Shown: positions 11,164 through 23,876 of the stretch, piece after piece
Layout: each line of letters begins with the position of its first letter
Position numbering within the stretch: position 1 is the first letter of the stretch
NCBI GenBank assembly: GCA_038025085.1
Contig: CM076143.1
Span: 12,943,501 to 13,007,500, forward strand
Direction: 5' to 3'
DNA length: 64,000 nt
Source of the DNA: Tetragonia tetragonoides
Taxonomy: Eukaryota; Streptophyta; Magnoliopsida; Caryophyllales; Aizoaceae
The notes under the pieces: generated by a model
Seen by the model: the letters and a program-made list of their open reading frames with translations, nothing else
Database searches by the model: none
What the model was told of the DNA's origin: nothing
Position numbers and translations under genes: made by a program

Positions 11164-14100
11164 ATGACTGGCGGCGATGACGGTAAACAGAAGAAGACCC
11201 GGCCTATACTCTAAGTTCTGGCGATGGACCAGGAACCTTGATTACTCTTGTCCAACTCAAAGGAGAAAACTACGATGAATGGGCAAAGGCTATACGAAAT
11301 GCGCTTCGAGCCAAGAAGAAGCTTGCGTTTATTGATGGAACTATCACCAAACCTGCTGATGATGCAGCAGACATAGAAGATTGGGGGGCTATGAATTCTA
11401 TGCTTGTGGCATGGATTCTAAATACAATCGAACCTGTTTTACGCTCTACCATCACTTACATGAAGAACGTGAAAGATCTATGGGAAGACTTGAAACAACG
11501 TTTTTCTATTAGGAACGGACCATATGTCTATCAATTGAAGGATGATTTGTCCTCCTGCAAACAAGAAGGTCAATCTGTGGCTGCATACTACGGCCGACTT
11601 AAGATGATTTGGGAAGAACTCAACAACTATGACCCAATTGAGACGTGTGGGTGTAGTGGATGCAAGTGTAATATCACTGCTCGACTTATTAAAAAGAGAG
11701 AAGATGAACAAGTCCATCAATTTTTGATGGGGCTCGATGATGCGGGATATAGAGTTGTGTGTTCCAATATTTTAAGTACTGAACCTTTACCTCCTCTTAG
11801 CCAAGTCTATGCAATGATCGTCCAAGAGGAACGTCATAGGATGTTGGCACGCACCAAAGATGAAAGAAGTGACGCTGTGAGCTTTGCGATGCAAGCAGGA
11901 CCACGCTCTAATCAACTCAGAGATAGAGCAACTACTTGTTCCCACTCTGGGCAAGCTGGACATGAGGTTACAAGATGTTTCAAGCTAACTGGATATCCCT
12001 AGTGGTGGAGTGAACGACCCAAAGGCACTGGACGAGGTACTGGAAGAGGATACACAGCTCCTACCGAAGGTCGTGGTCAGCGCGCCAACAACTTTTTTCG
12101 TGGACGAGGGGCTGGTCCTCAGGCCAATGCAGCCCAAGTGAATACAAGCGGAAGGTCGGGGCCTTTTTTTGGAGTGGTACGGTGACAGATGCTGATCGTG
12201 CTGGCGTTCATGGGTTGACAGATGAACAATGGAACACCTTACTGAATTTTCTGAATCACTCGAAGGTGAAGCCAGGAGGCGATGAGCATTTGACATGTAA
12301 CACATATATACATTATTGGATTATAGACATGGGGGCGACCCATCACATGATGGGTACTCTTGCTTTTATGACCGATGTACATGACATTCCACCATGTCCT
12401 GTTGGCCTGCCCACTGGTGCACATACAAATGCAGTGAAGGAGGGAGTAGTTTCTTTTGGAGGCAAATTAAAATTACATGATGTGCTTTATGTCCCAAAAC
12501 TGAATTGCAACTTTATCTGTGTCGCAATTAATTAATGAATCAAATTGTTCCATTCAAGCTAATCACAAATTCTGTGTTATTCAGGACCGTACTTCGAGGA
12601 CCCCGATTGGGGCCGGTGAACGGCGCAAGAGGCTTTACTATCTCAAGGGCACAATACCTGCACAAGTCTATAAAACGAGTGGGACAGCATCATGGGATTT
12701 ATGGCATCAAAGAATGGGACATCCCTCAAGTAAAGTAGTTGATTTACTTCCTGTTGTTCGGAACTTTAAGAATAGAAATTTGAGCTATAAAAATTGTGAT
12801 GCTTGTTTTAAGGCAAAACAATGTCGTGAAGTTTTCCCTTCTAGTGACAATAAAGCTAGTGAAATATTTGAATTGATTCATTGTGATTTATGGAGAGCTT
12901 ATCATATATCTGCCTCTTGTGGTGCTTATTACTTTCTTACGATTGTTGATGATTGTTCTCGTGCGGTGTGGGTTTAGCTGGCTAAAAAACATGAAATTGC
13001 GCAAATAATGAAAAATTTTGTCGCCATGGCTTTGAGACAATTTAATAAACATGTGAAAATCGTACGTAGTGATAATGGCACGGAATTTCAATGTTTGAAG
13101 GGTTATTTTGCTGAACGGGGCATTCTTTATCAAAACTCTAATGTAGGAACCCCTCAACAGAATGGGCGAGTTGAGAGAAAACATCGCCATATACTCAATG
13201 TAGCTAGTGCTTTGAGATTTCATGCACATCTACCCATTGAATTTTAGGGGGAATGAATCTTGACAGCTGGTTATTTGATCAATAGAACTCCTACGCCTCT
13301 TTTGGGTGGCTGTACCCCTTACGAGTTCCTTTTTGGCCAACCTCCTTCTTATGATCATATACGTATCTTTGGATGTTTGTGTTATGCTCGGAATCAGTTG
13401 CGTGCTCGTGACAAATTTGCTAGTCGTAGTCGTAAATGCATTTTTGTAGGATATCCTCATGGGAAAAAGGGTTGACGTCTTTATGATATTGAATCTGGAG
13501 AGTATTTTGTCTCTAGAGACGGAATTTCCATAGGCCTCTCTTACTGAACATGAGAATATTGAGTCCTCTATTTTTCCTACTGTGTTTATGCCGTTTGATG
13601 ATTTTGAGGATGATGTTGTTGTGGATAATGGTAAAAATGGAACAGTCTAACCCCTTGTTAATGATAGGGGGAGTCCCCTTGTTAATGATAGGGGGAGTGA
13701 TACGGAGCCTACTGGTAGTGGACAAACATCACAGGAACATGATCAAGCTACTTCCTCCGATGCTCTCGTAGACAGGGGGAGTCACATTGTGAGTAATGAT
13801 AGGGTGAATGTTGATGCTTCGTCTACAGAAGAGTTGGGACGTGATCATCGTACACGCAAGATTCCCACTCGTTTGCAGGACTATGTGATCCATATGACTC
13901 GGTGCCTTGCCCTTAGTGTTGTCTCACCAGCCTCATCGATGTCCTCAGGTACTCCTTACCCTATAGCACACTTTGTGAATTGTGACAATTTTTCTATGCG
14001 ACATAGAATTTTTCTTGCAGCTGTTACTGCTGGGAAAGAACCTGTTCATTTTTCAGAGGCAGTGAAAGATGAGCGTTGGCGTGAGGCTATGCAGCAAGAA

Positions 14101-15576
14101 ATTGATGCTCTTGAAAAGAATGGCACTTGGACACTAGAGGATCTCCCTCCCGGAAAGAAGGCAATTGGCTCTAAATGGATATACAAGATTAAGTACAACT
14201 CTAATGGCACCATAGAACGTTATAAAGCACATGTGGTGGTTCGAGGGGACACACAGGTTGAAGGCTTGGACTACAATAAACCTTTGCACTAGTAGCAAAG
14301 ATGGTTAGTGTACACACTTTTCTGGCTCTTGCAACTGCTAAGAACTGGGAGTTGCACAAATGGATGTCCATAATGCTTTTTTACATGGCGATCTCCAGAA
14401 AGAACAAAGAAGTATATATGAAACTGCCTCCGGGATTTTCTTCCTCCAGCTCGGGTAAAGTATGTCGTGTTTGTAAGTCTTTATATGGCTTACGTCAGGC
14501 CCCAAAAAAGTGGTTTGCTAAATTGGGAGCTTCTTTGAAGAATTATGGCTTCCGACAATCCAATTCGGACTACTCTCTTTTCACCTTGCGCCAATGTGAG
14601 GTTCATTTGAATGTTCTTATATACGTTGATGATCTGGTTATTTCTGGCAATAATTCTAGTGCAGTGGCGAAGTTCAAGACATATCTTCATGATTGTTTCC
14701 ATATGAAAGATCTTAGGGTGTTAAAATATTTTTTGGGCATTGAGGTTGCACGGAGCCCGGAGGGTATCTTTCTTTGCCAACGGAATTATGCTCTTGACAT
14801 AATTTCCGAGGTTGGTCTCCTTGGTTCTAAGCCTGCGACTTTCCCCTTAGAGCAAAATCATCAACTAGCACTTGCAGATGGTGCAGCGTTGTAGGACCCA
14901 GAACAATATAGACGTCTTGTTGGACATTTGATCTATTTGACTATCACAAGACCTGAGTTGAGCTATTGTGTTCATGTGGCTCAGTTTATGCAGCACCCAC
15001 TTGAGGATCATTGGGAGGTTGCCCTACGTGTGGTTCGCTACCTAAAAGGACATCCAGGTCAGGACCTTCTTTTATGCTCCGATAATGATTTACAACTATA
15101 TGCATACTGCGACTCTGACTGGGCTAGTTACCCACTGACTCGACGGTCATTGGCTGGTTATTTTATACTCTTGTGGAGCTCTCCAATCTCTTGGAAAACG
15201 AAGAAGCAACATACTGTCTCGCTGTCTTCTACTGAGGTCGAATATCGATCGACGACCACTACTGCTTGTGAATTAAAATGGTTGAAAGGCTTATTAGTTG
15301 CTCTTGGTGTGTCTCATCCTACTCCTATGCGCTTATATTGTGACAATCAAGCTGCCTTGCACATTGCTGCTAATCCCGTTTTCCACGAACGCACCAAGCA
15401 TATTGAAGTCGACTGTCACTTTGTCCATAATGAAATTCAAGCAGGAAACATTGCCACTTCTTATGTCCATACATTCGAATAACTTGCAGACATTTTTACC
15501 AAGGCGATGGGAAAGAAACAATTTGAATTTATTCTTTGCAAGTTGGGACATTCGAGACCTTGATGCTCCAACTTGA
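11164..15576 (+). pseudogene. Broken copia gag-pol
   Basis: Fragments in order: Gag with the retrotransposon gag (UBN2-like) domain (11238-12000; begins VQLKGENYDEWAKA, decayed knuckle CSHSGQAGHEVTRC); protease (IIDMGATHHM at about 12320, with the expected DTG changed to DMG); GAG-pre-integrase (WHQRMGHPS); integrase (RSDNGTEF and GTPQQNGRVERKH, 13060-13190); reverse transcriptase (14080-14890, with YVDDLVISG); RNase H (14930-15480, with YCDSDWAS and the ERTKHIEVDCHFV block). A stop ends the first Gag frame at 12002, and further stops or shifts lie near 11208, 12535, 12977, 13247, 13475, 14292, 14894 and 15482. It cannot make a polyprotein. Confidence 0.9.
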
Positions 15577-15583
15577 GGGGGAG

Positions 15584-15751
15584 TATTGAGATTAATGTAA
15601 ATATTCTAGAAATATCTTTTAGCTTAGCTGTATTTTACTGTTAGCTTAGCTGTAATATTTTCTTGCCTTCTTCTGTAAGCTTCTACTTGTATATTTTTGG
15701 GCGTTTCAGCCTTGGTGCATACAGAGAGAATTATTTGCCCACAACTTGATA
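15584..15751 (+). repeat. 3' LTR of the 10.5-15.75 kb copia element
   Basis: 168 bp, about 97% like the 5' LTR by eye. Followed by the TSD TCACC, then by the interrupted MITE. Confidence 0.9.
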
Positions 15752-15756
15752 TCACC

Positions 15757-16210
15757 TCTAAACTGAAAACTAAATTGAGCTGACCGTGTAAGTTTTAAAA
15801 AAACGCACCCTAAGAGGATGTGGTACTCTTAAGAGGTTAGATCGTTTGGACCGTAGTGTTGAGATAAATATCAGAACAATGAAAAAGCTCATCCCTGGAA
15901 AGAAGCGCTCTATTGAAGAGTATCCAAATAAACATTTTCCACTAGCTAAGGGTGGATTCTTTAGAGATTACACGGTTAGTTTAGTTCAGTTCAGGTGTAA
16001 ATTCAGTGATTTCCAATTCAGTTAAGTAATGTTCAGTTCAGTTCAGTGGTGTTGAGTTCCTAAACATACTTTTTGTCTCGCATATCAAGTTATGTTAAAT
16101 TCAATTCAGTGGTGTCCAGTTCAGTTAAGTGGTGTCCAATTCAATGGCGTTAAATTCAGGTCAGTTCAGTTTAAGTTCAGGTAAGTTGAACTCTAACAAA
16201 CGCACCCTAA
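15757..16210. mobile_element. MITE pair: right part of split copy and an inverted second copy
   Basis: 15757-15813 completes the MITE interrupted by copia and ends ACGCACCCTAA. 15947-16210 is a whole second copy in opposite orientation, with ends TAAGGGTGGATTC and AACGCACCCTAA, full of GTTCAGTTCAGT words. 15814-15946 is spacer sequence with no recognised feature. Confidence 0.55.
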
Positions 16211-16292
16211 ATCTATTATTATTTGGCTGTAACCAAAAAATAAATGATTATTGTTTGGTTGGGCAATAGTATTAGAATATTAGCAGAGGCGT

Positions 16293-17481
16293 TGTTAGTA
16301 GCACAAGTTATACAAGAGGGGGGGTGAATTGTGTTACTCCAAATTTACGGAATTTAAAAACAAGTATAAAAGAACTAGAATTAAAGCACTCACGATTTAC
16401 GTGGAAAACCCTTTGTAACTCACAAAGGATAAAAAACCACGGCCCGAAGGACTTTAAATACTACTTCTTTTATTAAGAGAATATTACAACTCGATCAAGT
16501 TAACTCTAACTCAACCCACGCACTCGAACACTCGTCCAAGCCAAACGCACTTAGGCACTCACCCAAGCCAATCTCTGAACAACTAACTATAGCTGTCCTA
16601 ATCAATGGAACAATGTTACCTTGATGAACTTCAATAAGTGGAAAGGTACAATATAAACCTATAGCTTTGCAATAAATAAACGTATGAAGAATATATCTAT
16701 TAGGCAACGTTCTGCGTTATGTGGAAACGTTTGTGAATTAGACTCTCTCAAAATGATATTACGTTTAACTTGACGGAGAGATGTAAAAACTGATTTAGGT
16801 TTCAACTTCTTTTTATACGCATAACCAATAAGTAAAAAGCAGTTAGGAAACCTATTTGCAACTAGGAAACCAAATCTCTTTTTCCTTTACTTGGTAAACA
16901 AGATTTTCACAAAGAAGAATAAATATCTTTATAATATAAAGCATATATATCAAAATCAGTTTTTATGAAGAAAATAAAATAAATATCTTTATAGCAAGTA
17001 TTTTCTTCCCAGTTAAAAACCATTTAGCCAGTTATTAGAATAAATAGATTTCAGAAAAATCTCTTTGCAAATAATATCTTTGGCACAATAAAAGGGATAT
17101 AAATAATAAGAGATTAAATCTAAGATACCGATCTTAAATTTAACTCAGTCCATTGAACGTTTCATTGTATGTGTGTAGGCAACGTTCCAGTGAACACTGA
17201 AGTTTCAAGGACCGTTCCCAAACACAAAGACCTTTTTATACGTTTATTAATTTGTTGCCTAATAAATATAAATCCACATTTATATCAATGCTTAGCTTTA
17301 ACATGAACTCTAAGAAATAAATAAATAACCTAGAGAACATGTGAATAACTTGTGTCTTTTTCTTGATCTTTATCTAACAAACTCTTGCATACATAAATTC
17401 CTGAAACACTAACACACAAGTTAAGTAGCATCACTTTATAATTAAATAAGTTTGTCATCTTCAAAGCTCAATTACTCAACA
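16293..17481 (-). repeat. Left (3') LTR of the gag-only element
   Basis: 1189 bp. Pairs with 21400-22615, differing by scattered substitutions and by a 27-bp tandem duplication present only in the other LTR. Confidence 0.9.
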
Positions 17482-17503
17482 ATTTCCCCCTTTTGATGAT
17501 GGC

Positions 17504-19930
17504 AAACTTGTGATGTATGTATAATAGTGTTAAAAGAAATAAACAATTATAATTGAGCACAAATAAAAGATTGTAGCGCTTTCTATTCATAGTGAATAGA
17601 GGGAGCAATCAAACATAATAATTATAATCATTCACTTAAGAGCTCATAATGTTAAAGCAAGATAATCAAGAGCTCATTTATAATAAATGGTGTCATCCAT
17701 GTATATCATTCATAATCAAGAAGTCTATTGATGACCATAGTGGTATTAGCACAAAAGACAAAGATAGATCAAATCTAATAAGACCTTCTTTGAATCTAGA
17801 TAGATCAAAGCTCAAATACCTAGCATCACACCATACTCTTCCCCATTTTGACATCATCGAAAAGATTAATAAGTCAAGACAAGGAAGATAACTTATTACA
17901 AAGTCATAAAATAGAGTCAAGAGTATGATAATCATAACATAAGCATAACTAAAGTAGCTCAAGCACAATCTAGTGATGCTATGACTATACCAAAAGCAAT
18001 CTAATGTTCAAGTACACATCATGACATCCAAGGAATTAAATCAAAGACTCTTGTTTGAATTACAAGACGATAGAGGTATGTCATGATTTGATCATTGCAT
18101 GATGAAGGATAAAGCATATGTGAATCATTCATTGGTTCAAGGAGATCATTCCCCCTTAGAAGGTGCTTCCTTTTAGGCATAGGAAACATTGTTTGAGATG
18201 GAATGGTTGGAAAATGAAGAAGCTTGTTGGTTTAAGGTTTAGCCAATGTCACATTATGAGGAGAATATTGAGAGGGTCTAGTCACAATGTAAAGATAAAA
18301 TACTTTGAAACATCATTGTTGCAAGAGTACCCTTATTTCTCCTACTAACCAATATGAATTCCTTATCTCTCCAACATGGTAGACGATTAGGTGGCAATGA
18401 AACTTAGAACAATAAATGAATGCCAAATCCTAATGTCCTACCTTTGACGTTTCTTCCCTTTTTAGCATATTACTCCAACAATCATTTTCATATAAAATAA
18501 GTCTCTCTAAGATTAAACTCCTTATAGTATGAGATTAAAAGAAATACTTCCCTATATCCCTTAAAACAATTTCAATATATAACTCCAATTAGGAATTACT
18601 CCTTATTTCTCCTCCCTGTACACGTAAAAAATAAGCTCTTTATCCTTAGTAACATTCTAAGAATAGTGAAAACGTTCCATAATAGAGTAAATGAAGTTAA
18701 TAATGTGTAGGGATATCTGACGTTTCACCTTTTCTTTCTTTCTTTTTTTTCTTTTTTTTTTTTTTTTGTTGAAAGCTACAAAACCTTTCTTCTTCTTCTT
18801 TTTTTCCTTATTATTTTTTTTTTTTTGAAAGCTACAACAACTTCCCCACAAGACTTGACTAATTTCCTTTTCAATAACTTCCCCTATACAACCAAATAGA
18901 TATTATAACTCTATGATATGCAACAATATCTCTAAATAAGGACTACATCATATCTCATCAATAATTCCCCCTAAGAAAATATATAACGTGACATTAGCAA
19001 GGGGTAAAAAGATGGTTAGGAATTTTTTTTTTAATTGTAGAGCTTGGTTGTGTTTTAATGGCTCAAATTTTCAAAGACTGATTTGTCTTGTAATGTGGTT
19101 TCAAATTATAATCAGTCTTTTAAGAAGGAATTCGTCTTGCACAAAAGAAAATTTTGGATGTATGATATAATAACAATAAACAATAAATGCAGTATCAGTA
19201 TAACATCTAGTGAGACATAGCGAGTCCTTTATATTAACACCATATGTATATGAAATCAACAAAGACTCATACGTTATACCCTTGTAGATAAGCATCGATT
19301 ATGAATAAGAACAAATCAATCTTTTCTAGTCAATCATTGAGGGATCATATGTATGATACTAACTAATCAAGCAACCAAATCTAGAACAAGCGTGATCCTT
19401 CTCAAATTATTTTCGATGTAAGGCTTTTGTAGAAATATCAACCATTAATCCATCAACAAAAACCTCAATTTAGATTGCTACCCATCTATAGTAAATGGGT
19501 GCAACAAATTAATACCACATTCACATATAGCAACCAAATATAATATGTCATCATTCAAAACTAATATGTAAACTATTATTTCCAAGGAACAAACTTAAAG
19601 CATAATAAATATTCTCCTTATAAATAATTTCTCACGAAATTATAAACTACATGACAATAACCATTAAAATTCAGCATATTCCTCCTATCACGTAGCCAAG
19701 TAATATCAAACAAAATTTTCATTCAAACATACATCTACCAAGAACACTTATTTAGAGAGTATATGTCAGTGACTTACTAACCTTATTCCTCTTGACAATT
19801 CTTCATCTCATATTGTCACCAAATATCACCACATTCACTCTCAATGGCCAAGAGTGAGAGTAATTCAAGTTAAATCCAAACATGATATAATTAGTCAATA
19901 CTATGTTTACTCCCTCTCATATAGCCTGCA
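17504..19930. other. Non-coding interior of the gag-only element
   Basis: About 2.4 kb between gag and PPT where pol would be expected. It is AT-rich with poly-pyrimidine runs (18720-18830) and no domain recognised in any frame. It is either deeply decayed or replaced sequence. Confidence 0.6.
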
Positions 19931-20022
19931 CAAGTTAATCAATTCTTGCTTTTAGGAACCCAAACCTTCTTGGTTCCCTTTGGGTTAGTAGCATTAATAG
20001 TATGCAAAGAATCTTTCCTAAA

Positions 20023-21346
20023 TCATATTTGTTTAAACGTGACATTATTCTTATCATGAGATAATTTCTTACGACATTCATAAGTAAAATGACCAATAAG
20101 ACCACAATACATGCAAACACGATGTTCTGGCACATCAACATATTTTCTATATTTCTTTATAGGACTAGTTTTAACTCCGGTCCTAACTATTTGATTGGAA
20201 GGAGTGTTGACATGTTTTATATACATCTCATAAGTTTTTTGTCCAATATACCACAACTTTTCTTTGTGTGTGGCGTTAATTTTATTTTTCTCCACGGTGG
20301 ACAAATTCTGTTTAAGTGTCTGATTTTCTTTATTAAGAGCATCCAAACGTTTCTGCAATATATGGGAATGATCAGTGGAAGCATCAGATTCTTTTACAAA
20401 GTTCACTTTATATTTTAGCTTCTGTAATTCCATAGAACGTTCCTTCAACTTTTTATCCAATGTTCCCTTCTCTTTTACTAAGTTTTCGTTTAAATGTTTT
20501 TCCTTTTCTAACTCTAGGGAACGTTGTTTCAAATTTTTCTCCAACGTTCCTCTTTCCTGTTCTAAGATGACGTTCTTTTCTTTGAGCGAATTATTTTCTT
20601 TTTCTAAATCTTTCGTTTTATTTGTCAGAACTTCCTTTTCTTCTTTCAAATTTTTATTGAGCATAGTCAGTGTTTCATTAATGTTTTTTACTTCACATAT
20701 TTTAACAGTGGACATTTTTTTCTAATTTCTCAAGAGTATCAATCCTATTTCTTAGTTTATTAATTTCATTAATCAAGATTAAATTACTATTTTCAGCCTC
20801 TTCTTTGATTTTAGACAAGGTCTCTTGAGAACTATTAACAATAACATCAATTGCACTCATAAATTTTTCTTTTGAAAAGGAAGATAATTTAGATTTTATT
20901 TTAACCAATGTTACCTCAATATCTTCTTCATCATCGGTCTCATCATCCGAATTTACCATAAGAGTAAGGATGACTTTAGAAGGGTGTTCCTCTTCATGTT
21001 CTTGATCTTTGTTGCCTAAGTTGCTCAAATCCTTCTTGGATGCAATGTTTATCTACTTTTGGTTTTTCATCTCCCATAAAGGACAATTTTTGATTTTATG
21101 ACCAAGCTTCCTACACTTAAAACAATTCTCGTTTGTAGAAATCAGTTTATTATCAAAACAATTATTTTTACCTTTCTTTGTCTTCATTTTTGTTCTTGAG
21201 TCTCTCTTTGATTTTCCAGTGCGCTGAGTAAGTTTCTCTTCATCTATATAGCTCTTACACCGTACATACTTCTTACCATTGTATATCGAAGGTGTAACTG
21301 GAGAGTGTCCCTCTTGGATATTCTTTAGTGCATTATTCATGATCAA
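20023..21346 (-). pseudogene. Gag remnant with zinc knuckles and coiled coil
   Basis: Starts just inside the PBS with a short N-terminus (NNALKNIQEGHSP), then jumps to a Lys-rich stretch and a CCHC knuckle (CFKCRKLGHKIKNC, near 21095-21140). The usual UBN2 gag domain is missing. A TAG at 21053-21055 interrupts the frame, and a shift near 20702-20715 separates an acidic middle part from a long Glu/Lys-rich coiled coil. That coiled coil ends in a second knuckle-like motif (CMYCGLIGHFTYEC). It is non-functional as Gag. Confidence 0.8.
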
Positions 21347-21399
21347 TTCTCTTCAAGCGTTAACCTGTTACTAAGAGAAAACGTGGCTCTGATACCAAT

Positions 21400-22615
21400 T
21401 GTTAGTAGCGCAAGTTACACAAGAGGAGGGGTGAATTGTGTTACCCCAAATTTGCGGAATTTAAAAACAAGTATAAAAGAACTAGAATTAAAGCACTCAC
21501 GATTTACGTGGAAAACCCTTTGTAACTCACAAAGGATAAAAAACCACGGCCCGAAGGACTTTAAATACTACTTCTTTTATTAAGAGAATAGTACAATTCG
21601 ATCAAGTTACCTCTAACTCAACCCACGCACTCGAACACTCGTCCAAGCCAAACGCACTTAAAAGCTCTTCCAAGCCAAACGTACTTAGGCACTCACCCAA
21701 GCCAATCTCTGAACAACTAACTATAGCTGTCCTAATCAATGGAACAATGTTACCTTGATGAACTTCAATAAGTGGAAAGGTACAATATAAACCTATAGCT
21801 TTGCAATGAATAAACGTATGAAGAATATATCTATTAGGCAACGTTCTGCGTTATGTGGAAACGTTTGTGAATTAGACTCTCTCAAAATGATATTACGTTT
21901 AACTTGACGGAGAGATGTAAAAACTTATTTAGGTTTCAACTTCTTTTTATACTCATAACCAATAAGTAAAAAGCAACTAGGAAACCTATTTGCAACTAGG
22001 AAACCAAATCTCTTTTTCCTTTACTTGGTAAACAATATTTTCACAAAGAAGAATAAACATCTTTATCATATAAAGCATATATACCAAAATCAGTTTTTAT
22101 GAAGAAAATAAAATAAATATCTTTATAGAAAGTATTTTCTTCCCAGTTAAAAATCATTTAGCCAGTTATTAGAATAAATAGATTTCAGAAAAATCTCTTT
22201 GCAAATAATATCTTTGGCACAATAAAAAGGATATAAATAATAAGAGATTAAATCTAAGATACCGATCTTAAATTTAACTCAGTCCATTGAACGTTTCATT
22301 GTATGTGTGTAGGCAACGTTCCAGTGAACACTGAAGTTTTAAGGACCGTTCCTAAACACAAAGACCTTTTTATACGTTTATTAATTTGTTGCCTAATAAA
22401 TATAAATCCACATTTATATCAATGCTTAGCTTTAACATGAACTCTAAGAAATAAATAAATAATCTAGAGAACATGTGAATAACTTGTGTCTTTTTCTTGA
22501 TATTTATCTAGCAAACTCTTGCATACATAAATTCCTGAAACACTAACACGCAAGTTAAGTAGCATCACTTTATAATTAAACAAGTTTGTCATCTTCAAAA
22601 CTCAATTGCTCAACA
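21400..22615 (-). repeat. Right (5') LTR of the gag-only element
   Basis: 1216 bp. Contains a 27-bp internal tandem duplication around 21659-21686 (CCAAGCCAAACG repeated) that the other LTR lacks. It is followed on the minus strand by the PBS. Confidence 0.9.
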
Positions 22616-22620
22616 GGCGT

Positions 22621-23000
22621 CTATTCGATTAAGCATGCTTATGTGTGTGCTATTTGGACTTTGAGTTTATCGTTGAATCTGACTCGAGCAATGTTGTTAA
22701 GTGGTGTAACTTAAGAGTTGGAGAGTCATGGGAGGTTCGGTTCGAACTCAATTTTATCCTACATTTTAAGGAGTGGTGGCCGAAGATGAGAATAATCTAT
22801 AAGCCACGTAGTTCTAATGCAGTGGCTGACGATTTGGCAAAGCAGGAATTAGGGAGAGAGATTGACCTTGTGGCATGGTTGTAAACGGGAGTGTGAATAC
22901 TCTGTATTGGCAGCCATTTCTAGGCCTGCCTTTGTACTGCTTATAAGCTTTATAAGCTAATTCATTAATAAAATGAGTCCCTAATTATAAAAAAAAAAAT
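22621..23000 (+). pseudogene. LINE 3' end (RNase H tail plus poly-A)
   Basis: 22645-22884 encodes the end of a plant L1-type ORF2 RNase H domain: ESDSSNVVKW, then a FKEWWPK block, then KPRSSNAVADDLAKQ. A 3' UTR follows and ends in an A-run at about 22989-23000. The 5' part is missing or was cut off by the LTR element inserted at its left edge. Confidence 0.8.
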
Positions 23001-23009
23001 GAAGTAGAA

Positions 23010-23472
23010 AAGATCTTCATATATATATATATATATATATATATTGAGTTGCATTGAATATGTAATAAATAGCCATGCATGGGTGATTAAAAAGAAATTA
23101 AAAATAATTTTATTTTATTTTATCAATATCAATATATAAATGTATAATTGAGTTCTCACCAAAGTGGCATTGAATAAATTATAAATAGTCATAAATGCAT
23201 GGGTGATTAAAAAGAAATCAAAAATACTTTTATTTTATTTTAATAAAAAAGGTAACATAAGTATTATATTTATTATCCTAAAAAATGTATATTATTTATT
23301 CATTAAAAATGTAATTTCTTTGTTAAATGTGTGAAAAAAGATTATTATTGTTCCTTGCTACTCCTATTATTCAACTTTATATATTGATGTGATTAAATTT
23401 TTTTATTATATTAATTCTAATAACATAGGATGATGAACAAGAACCAGTGCATCGCACGGGCACGAAATCTAG
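23010..23472 (+). mobile_element. Short Helitron-like element
   Basis: The 3' end shows the CAGTGCATCGCACGGG hairpin, a spacer and terminal CTAG (23469-23472). The left end is at or near a TA microsatellite (23018-23042). The interior holds two similar ~100-bp blocks sharing GCATGGGTGATTAAAAAG. Confidence 0.5.
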
Positions 23473-23653
23473 TAGTATTAAAAAAAGTATGTTATCCACC
23501 GTCCTATTAATACACGCATAAATAATCATTCTTGTATCTCAGCAGATGACAGGTAGATGTTAACATAACGTACTCAAAAATTATGTATAGACTTGAAACA
23601 TCTATTAGTCTACACTTGTCGGTCCAAAACAGACCATAGATTGGAATGGATCC

Positions 23654-23869
23654 TGTAGAAATCAATGATCACGGCTTGATCTTCTCATTCACTATGCAAA
23701 GCGTATATATTGTTTACATACAACCTAATTCCCTAGAATCTCGGATAGACTAGGAAAATAAGGAAACAATGACCAATTACATCAATTATGCCTAATTACA
23801 AGATATTTACCCAAAGATTATATTCCCATCAAATATTCCCAAAAGATAATTACCATAAATCCCGTGATA
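23654..23869 (-). repeat. 3' LTR of the intact copia element
   Basis: 216 bp, identical by eye to 28442-28657. Confidence 0.95.
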
Positions 23870-23876
23870 CCCCCCC

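Larger units (their letters stand above)
10502..15751 (+). mobile_element. Decayed Ty1/copia LTR retrotransposon with chimeric leader
   Basis: Bounded by 5-bp TSDs TCACC (10497-10501 and 15752-15756). The LTRs (10502-10670, 15584-15751) start TATTGAGATT and end CAACTTGATA; they differ at about five positions plus a small indel, so this is not a recent insertion. The primer-binding site TTGTATCAGAGC (initiator tRNA-Met type) follows at 10671-10682, and the polypurine tract ACTTGAGGGGGAG precedes 15584. Gag-pol between is broken in many places. A second LTR-like block and second PBS lie in the leader (10902-11104). Confidence 0.9.
16293..22615 (-). mobile_element. Non-autonomous LTR retrotransposon, gag remnants only
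   Basis: 6.3 kb element in minus orientation, with perfect 5-bp TSD GGCGT (16288-16292, 22616-22620). Its LTRs are about 1.2 kb and run TGTTGAGC...CTACTAACA. PBS TTGGTATCAGAGCC (minus, about 21385-21398) abuts the right LTR. PPT ATCATCAAAAGGGGGAAAT (minus, about 17482-17503) abuts the left LTR. The long LTRs, ATCATCAAAAGGGGGA tract and gag with zinc knuckle plus coiled coil point to the large SIRE/Maximus-like copia group. No protease, integrase or RT sequence is visible in the 3.9 kb interior. Confidence 0.9.
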
